This document shows positions 59,661 through 64,000 of a DNA stretch of 64,000 bases, piece after piece. Every line of letters begins with the position of its first letter. Position 1 is the stretch's first letter. Position numbers and translations under genes: made by a program. Source of the DNA: Autumnicola tepida (GTDB lineage: Bacteria > Bacteroidota > Bacteroidia > Flavobacteriales > Flavobacteriaceae). Below the pieces are notes generated by a model. The model worked only from the letters and a program-made list of their open reading frames with translations. It did not search any database and was not told where the DNA came from. The stretch spans positions 62,001-126,000 of the forward strand of contig NZ_JAVRHQ010000012.1 of assembly GCF_031846485.1 (NCBI RefSeq). Direction: 5' to 3'.

Positions 59661-62423
59661 ATGAAACAAATTGTAACGCTTTTCGCATTAATCTTTATCA
59701 CCAATCTCCCCATGCTGGCCCAGGAAGAAACCACGGGCTCTATTGTTGGCAAACTTACCGACAAGGAAATGAACGGGGATCCGCTTCCTTTCGCTAATGT
59801 AATAATTAAAGGGACATCAAAAGGAACCACTACAGACTTTGATGGCCTTTATGTGCTGGACAAACTTCAACCCGGCACTTATACTGTGGAATTTAGCTTT
59901 GTGGGATATGAAACCCTGGAAGTACCCAATGTTGAAGTAGTTGCAGGTAAAGTGACTGAAATTAATACGGGACTTGGAGCGAGCGCCGCTGCCCTGGATG
60001 AAGTGGTGATTTCTACGGTTTCCAGGAGGGATTCTGAAGTTGCCCTTTTACTGGAACAAAAAGGCGCCATAGCAATTAAAGAAAGTATAGGCGCACAGGA
60101 GCTGGCCCGTAAAGGTGTAAGTGATGCCGAATCTGCTGTAACTAAACTTGCAGGGGTAAGTAAACAGGAAGGTGTGAAAAATGTTTTTGTTCGCGGTTTG
60201 GGAGACAGATATAATTCTACGACTCTTAATGGCTTGCCTTTACCATCTGAAGATCCTGAATATAAGAATATTGCACTGGAATTTTTTGACTCGAACATTA
60301 TTAACAGCTTAAGCATAAGCAAAACATTTCGTCCTGAAATTTACGGGGATATGGCCGGCGCAAACATCGATATTGTTTCCAAAGAACTTTATGGAAGCGA
60401 AGCCTTGCAAATTGGAATAGGCACAGGATTTAATTCCCTGGCAGTAAATAGAGATTTTAAGACCGTAGATGGTGCCAGCTGGTTTGGTTACGGAACAGAC
60501 AATAACAGCCCAATTACCAGCTTAAACAATTATGACTTTCAGAATTCCCTGGCTCCTAATTCCAGAAATACACAAATAAATACACAAGCCTCATTCCAGG
60601 CTGGAAAGCGTTTTGACATAGGGGAGAATGAATTTAGTGCATTATTAATTGGTTCTATGGACAGTAAGTATGCTTACCAGGAAGGAAATACAAAAGTTAT
60701 AAACGCCCAGGGTTTACCATTGCGTAACCTGGATTTTCAAAAATACCTTTATAATGTTTCTCAAATATTAATGGGTAATTTTAACTATGAATTTAATGAT
60801 AACAATTTAGAACTTAATTCCTTTTATATCCATAACAATTCCCAAAGTGTGGGAGAATATTTTGGCCAATCGGCTAACATTTCTGAAGAAGAAACCGATT
60901 ATGCATTCATAAGGAGGCAACAGGTAAATGATAATAGTATTTTTGTCAATCAGCTTCACGGGAATTTCAAATTATCTGAGAGACTGGATCTAAACGCGGC
61001 GGTAGCATACAATATGACCCGCGCCAACGAACCAGACAGGCGGCAGAATACTTTTGTGTACAATGGCAGCAATTACAGGGTTGCTGTAGGGACACCAGCC
61101 TATAACCTGAGATTCTTTTCTGAACTTGAAGAAAACGAGATCGCTGGACATCTAAACTTTAATTATAAGATTGGAGAAATAGAAGGTGATGGTTCAACTA
61201 AAGGTCAAATAAATTTAGGCTACGATTATAAAGACACCGACAGAACTTTTGAGTTTTTACAATTTAACCATGATTTTGGTTCTCCTGCCCCGGTAGACAC
61301 TAATAACCCTGACCTTCTTTTTAATGATGAAAACCTTTCGAACAACACTTTCAGGTTAACTACCAATAGCGGTTTTGGAGATGATTTTAACCCCTTGGAT
61401 CCATTTTTTTATGAAGGAGAAAAAACCATTCATGCAGGATTTGCAGATGTTGTATACAACTTCAACACAAAATTAACTACCATTTTAGGCATGCGATATG
61501 AAAATGTTGAACAATATGTAAACTGGAATACAAATCTTTCAAGCAGTGCTGACGATTTAAACGTTGATCCTTCTACAATTAACAAAAATTACTTTCTACC
61601 AAGTATAACAGGAAAATACAATTTTAGCGAAAATAGTATTTTAAGAGTAGTAGGTAGTAAAACCTATACCTTCCCTCAATTCAAGGAAGTAGCTCCTTTT
61701 GTATATGAGGATGTAAATTTTGCCAGTTATGGCAATCCTGACCTACAACCTTCAGATAACTATAATTTTGACATAAAATATGAATATTACCTAAGTTCCA
61801 GTGAAATATTATCACTTACTGGTTTCTACAAAAAAATCATAGATCCTATAAACCGTGTACAGGTAAACTCAGCAGCCAACCAACTGTCATACATAAATTC
61901 TGGTGACGAAGCAGATGTTGCAGGGGTGGAAGTGGAAGTACGTAAAGATATATTTGAAGTTGAAGGAGGAGAAAATTCTACAACAAATCAAGAATTGTCT
62001 TTTGGGCTAAACGCATCTTACCTCTACTCCCGTCAGGATTTAACAGATGAATCTACAAATTTTACAAATAATGAAGACCAACTTGAAGGTGCCGCACCTT
62101 TTCTTCTAAACACGGATTTAACGCATAACTATAATTCAGAAAATTTTGCACTTACTTCCTCGGTAGTTCTTAATTACTTCAGCGACAGGATATATTCACT
62201 AGGAGTTCAACAAAAAGGAAATATTGTAGAGACCGGAATTCCCACATTAGATTTTATTGCAAGAAGCACTTTTGCGGAGCATTGGGGAATCAATTTTAAA
62301 GTTCAAAATATTCTCAATCCAGATTTTGAACTCACTCAGGAAGATATAAATGGAAATTCCCAGGTAATTAATTCCTTTAAAAAGGGAGCTACATTTTCCA
62401 TAGGCATTAACTATTCACTTTAA
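59661..62423 (+). CDS. TonB-dependent outer-membrane receptor (carboxypeptidase-regulatory-like domain)
   Basis: The 920-residue receptor has a signal peptide (about 20 residues), an N-terminal carboxypeptidase-regulatory-like domain (about 25-105, GSIVGKLTDKEMNGDPLPFANVIIKGTSKGTTTDFDGLY), a plug (about 130-250, DAESAVTKLAGVSKQEGVKNVFVRGLGDRYNSTTLNGLPLPS) and a 22-strand-type barrel ending FSIGINYSL. It takes up an unknown nutrient with TonB energy. The location beside PhoR/PhoB-like genes and TTAAC boxes suggests phosphate or organophosphate import, by inference. It lies 30 bp before the lipoprotein gene. Confidence 0.93.
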   Translation: MKQIVTLFALIFITNLPMLAQEETTGSIVGKLTDKEMNGDPLPFANVIIKGTSKGTTTDFDGLYVLDKLQPGTYTVEFSFVGYETLEVPNVEVVAGKVTEINTGLGASAAALDEVVISTVSRRDSEVALLLEQKGAIAIKESIGAQELARKGVSDAESAVTKLAGVSKQEGVKNVFVRGLGDRYNSTTLNGLPLPSEDPEYKNIALEFFDSNIINSLSISKTFRPEIYGDMAGANIDIVSKELYGSEALQIGIGTGFNSLAVNRDFKTVDGASWFGYGTDNNSPITSLNNYDFQNSLAPNSRNTQINTQASFQAGKRFDIGENEFSALLIGSMDSKYAYQEGNTKVINAQGLPLRNLDFQKYLYNVSQILMGNFNYEFNDNNLELNSFYIHNNSQSVGEYFGQSANISEEETDYAFIRRQQVNDNSIFVNQLHGNFKLSERLDLNAAVAYNMTRANEPDRRQNTFVYNGSNYRVAVGTPAYNLRFFSELEENEIAGHLNFNYKIGEIEGDGSTKGQINLGYDYKDTDRTFEFLQFNHDFGSPAPVDTNNPDLLFNDENLSNNTFRLTTNSGFGDDFNPLDPFFYEGEKTIHAGFADVVYNFNTKLTTILGMRYENVEQYVNWNTNLSSSADDLNVDPSTINKNYFLPSITGKYNFSENSILRVVGSKTYTFPQFKEVAPFVYEDVNFASYGNPDLQPSDNYNFDIKYEYYLSSSEILSLTGFYKKIIDPINRVQVNSAANQLSYINSGDEADVAGVEVEVRKDIFEVEGGENSTTNQELSFGLNASYLYSRQDLTDESTNFTNNEDQLEGAAPFLLNTDLTHNYNSENFALTSSVVLNYFSDRIYSLGVQQKGNIVETGIPTLDFIARSTFAEHWGINFKVQNILNPDFELTQEDINGNSQVINSFKKGATFSIGINYSL

Positions 62424-62452
62424 CCAATTATTAATTTTTAATTAGAAAAACA

Positions 62453-63733
62453 ATGAAACAATTCAAATCAATTTTTATGGCAATCGCTCTTGTATCACTT
62501 TTGTGGAGCTGTTCCGAAGATGACGATGTGGTTAATCCGGAACCAACAGAAGAGACGTGCGATGATGGTATTCAAAACGGCGATGAAACCGGTGTTGATT
62601 GCGGCGGATCCTGCGAACCTTGTGAAGCAGCCGAAGAAAAAGACGGTGTAATTGGCTCCCAGGATGATGTGGATTTAGATGCTTCCGATCTTAAAGGTGA
62701 TGTAACTGCAGATATTACTTTAGATGCCGATACAGAATGGATGCTTACCGGTGCCCTTGAGGTAAAAGAAGGTGCTACTTTAACTATTGAACCAGGCACA
62801 ACTATTATGGCTGCTGCAGGTGGAACTGATGTTTACATCGCTATTGAACAAGGCGCTATGATTGATGCTGAAGGAACTGCTGATGCTCCTATCACCATTA
62901 CTTCTGCTGCTGAAAATCCCCGTTCAGGAGACTGGGGAGGGCTAATGTTAGCTGGATACGCTTCTATTAACTCAGGTGAAACCGCCACAACAGAGGTTGC
63001 GGATATCACTTACGGAGGTAATGACGATGAAGATAATTCCGGCAGCATAGATTACATGATCATAGAATACACCGGAGCGCGTATTGGGGGAGAACAGGAA
63101 TTTAACGGCTTTACTTTTTATGCAGTAGGAAGCGGCACCAGCATTAGCAACATTATGGTACGATATGGTGATGATGATGGTATAGAATGGTTTGGCGGAA
63201 CTGTTGATGTAGACAACGCCCTTATTGTTAACGCCAAAGATGACTGGTTTGACTGGACTGAAGGTTGGAGAGGAAACGGAACCAACTTTTACGGAATCAG
63301 GGAATTTGGTTATAATGATGTAACTGAAGACCCTCGCGGAATTGAAGCTGATAACAATAGTGACAACAACGATGCAGATCCAAGATCTAATCCTACTATT
63401 GACGGTCTTACCCTCTACCACCAGTCAACCATCGCAATGGCTGACATGATTAAAATAAGAAGAGGAAGCTCTATAACAGTTAATAACGGTATTATTGCTA
63501 TCATGGCAGCTGAAGGAGAAGATGCCGGTTCTGCAAGCGATTTCATCGATTTGACTGACAGCGCAGGTCCTGCCGCTGCTAGCACTTCTATAAATGTGAG
63601 CGCAATTGGTGAAGCCGATGGTACTGATATCAAAAATGAAGTTGGAGCAAATATTACTGTAGCACCTGGTAACACAGGAGCAGATACTTCGGTTTTTGAC
63701 TGGACAGGGTATTCTTTCCCTTCTATGGAGTAA
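62453..63733 (+). CDS. Surface lipoprotein with Cys-rich linker and beta-helix domain
   Basis: The 426-residue lipoprotein has lipobox LLWSC (Cys20). After a short Glu/Pro linker comes the cysteine motif TCDDGIQNGDETGVDCGGSC with two more Cys in EPCE, a calcium-type or disulfide-linked module common in Bacteroidota surface proteins. The rest (about 75-420) is rich in Gly, Asp and short hydrophobic strands, with LEVKEGATLTIEPGTTI and SIDYMIIEYTGARIGGE, like right-handed parallel beta-helix proteins. It is the likely partner of the TonB receptor in substrate capture. Confidence 0.85.
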   Translation: MKQFKSIFMAIALVSLLWSCSEDDDVVNPEPTEETCDDGIQNGDETGVDCGGSCEPCEAAEEKDGVIGSQDDVDLDASDLKGDVTADITLDADTEWMLTGALEVKEGATLTIEPGTTIMAAAGGTDVYIAIEQGAMIDAEGTADAPITITSAAENPRSGDWGGLMLAGYASINSGETATTEVADITYGGNDDEDNSGSIDYMIIEYTGARIGGEQEFNGFTFYAVGSGTSISNIMVRYGDDDGIEWFGGTVDVDNALIVNAKDDWFDWTEGWRGNGTNFYGIREFGYNDVTEDPRGIEADNNSDNNDADPRSNPTIDGLTLYHQSTIAMADMIKIRRGSSITVNNGIIAIMAAEGEDAGSASDFIDLTDSAGPAAASTSINVSAIGEADGTDIKNEVGANITVAPGNTGADTSVFDWTGYSFPSME

Positions 63734-63776
63734 GGTTTTTATTCGGTATTTAACCCGAAATATAATTAGCCAATTA

Positions 63777-63810
63777 AAAGGCCGCCTCAACAGCGGCCTT
63801 TGTTATTTTT
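63777..63810 (+). terminator. Intrinsic terminator after the lipoprotein gene
   Basis: Stem AAAGGCCGC/GCGGCCTTT (63777-63785 with 63793-63801) followed by GTTATTTTT. Confidence 0.85.
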
Positions 63811-63868
63811 CAGTAAATCCTTAACGCTTTTGGCAAAATTTTATGGCAGGGTTTTTGAATTTTATTTG

Positions 63869-63876
63869 TAAGTTTG
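63869..63876 (+). promoter_or_regulatory. Probable -7 element of the last gene
   Basis: TAAGTTTG is an exact TAnnTTTG match 21 nt before the AUG at 63897. Confidence 0.5.
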
Positions 63877-63896
63877 TAAAAACCAGCCAGGAAAGA

Positions 63897-64000
63897 ATGA
63901 AGCAAAAATACTTTTTCAGTTTCATCATAATATGTTTTCTGTTCTTCGCCCTTCCGGCTGAAGCACAGGACACTACCAGCACCGGGCATAAAACCGAAGT
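63897..64000 (+). CDS. Exported protein, N-terminal fragment cut by window end
   Basis: Only 34 codons are visible. MKQKYFFSFIIICFLFFALP and the following AEAQD form a clear signal peptide with cleavage after AEA. The mature part begins DTTSTGHKTE. It is too short to identify. It sits downstream of the TonB receptor locus and might belong to the same function. Confidence 0.7.
   Translation, partial: MKQKYFFSFIIICFLFFALPAEAQDTTSTGHKTE

Noticed and set aside
1..64000. CRISPR arrays, prophage or insertion sequences.
   Set aside because: No regularly spaced direct repeats, no transposase, integrase or phage structural gene was seen in any frame.

Overview
The window looks like a chromosomal segment of a marine-type member of the Flavobacteriaceae (phylum Bacteroidota). 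The evidence is: an alternative complex III operon (actABCDEF) followed directly by cytochrome c oxidase genes; many promoters of the Bacteroidota type (TTTG, about 19 nt, TAnnTTTG) with hardly any Shine-Dalgarno sequences; a SusC/RagA-type TonB-dependent receptor with a lipoprotein partner; DUF2723, YceI and receiver-CRP proteins; and moderately AT-rich DNA. No transposase, integrase, phage gene or CRISPR array was found. Apart from a few dispersed palindromes and one tRNA fragment, this is core genome.

Layout. 155-2676: cytochrome P450 and ruvB. 2791-14825 (minus strand): one respiratory operon, actA-actB-actC-actD-actE-actF-coxB-coxA, which carries electrons from menaquinol through alternative complex III to an aa3-type oxidase. 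15050-20055: a SPOR protein, then the rimP-nusA-infB operon (minus strand) with an attenuator-like leader. 20220-24538: universal stress protein, AsmA-like protein, small membrane protein, phosphoesterase and a lone receiver protein. 25165-31458: a redox or low-oxygen island with two YceI proteins, an outer-membrane porin, thioredoxin, a small membrane protein plus group III truncated hemoglobin, a receiver-CRP hybrid regulator and a PAS histidine kinase. 31834-31906: tRNA-Gln. 32177-44611: DUF2723 glycosyltransferase, polysaccharide deacetylase, a cysteine-less thioredoxin-fold protein, Tat-type phosphoesterase, glycosylasparaginase plus sugar transporter, polA and an AI-2E family permease. 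45578-48524: rplM-rpsI, rpsB and tsf. 48704-56661: TrmN6-like methyltransferase, glutaryl-CoA dehydrogenase-like enzyme, DUF3050 protein, ferredoxin, its reductase, NifU-like protein, Mrp, an alkyltransferase-like protein, LysE and TrmB. 56730-64000: glycosyltransferase, PhoR/PhoB-like two-component system, divergent TonB receptor plus beta-helix lipoprotein, and the start of one more exported protein.

The most notable candidate system is the 25-31 kb island. Two intergenic regions, upstream of yceI-porin and upstream of the hemoglobin pair, carry nearly the same CRP/FNR-like operator (core TGATTA-NN-GTCATA). Each lies the same distance (29.5 bp, centre to start of element) from a TAnnTTTG-like -7 box, which is class II activator geometry. 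A receiver-CRP hybrid regulator and its likely kinase sit in the same island. The recognition helix keeps the Glu and the distal Arg used by CRP but lacks the first Arg, and the sites lack the G that this Arg reads. This suggests a phosphorylation-controlled CRP-type regulon for respiratory or nitrosative stress.

Other points: a PhoP-box-like TTAAC repeat cluster between phoB-like and TonB receptor genes; a possible L13 leader pseudoknot; an attenuator-like hairpin before rimP; a 59-residue Cys-rich gene too short for ordinary ORF calling; several proteins with altered key residues (alkyltransferase PAHR, CuA CNKICG, thioredoxin fold without CxxC, PolA exonuclease Asp to Glu); and a vestigial tRNA-Gln 3' end. 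All family assignments come from reading motifs by eye; no database search was run.
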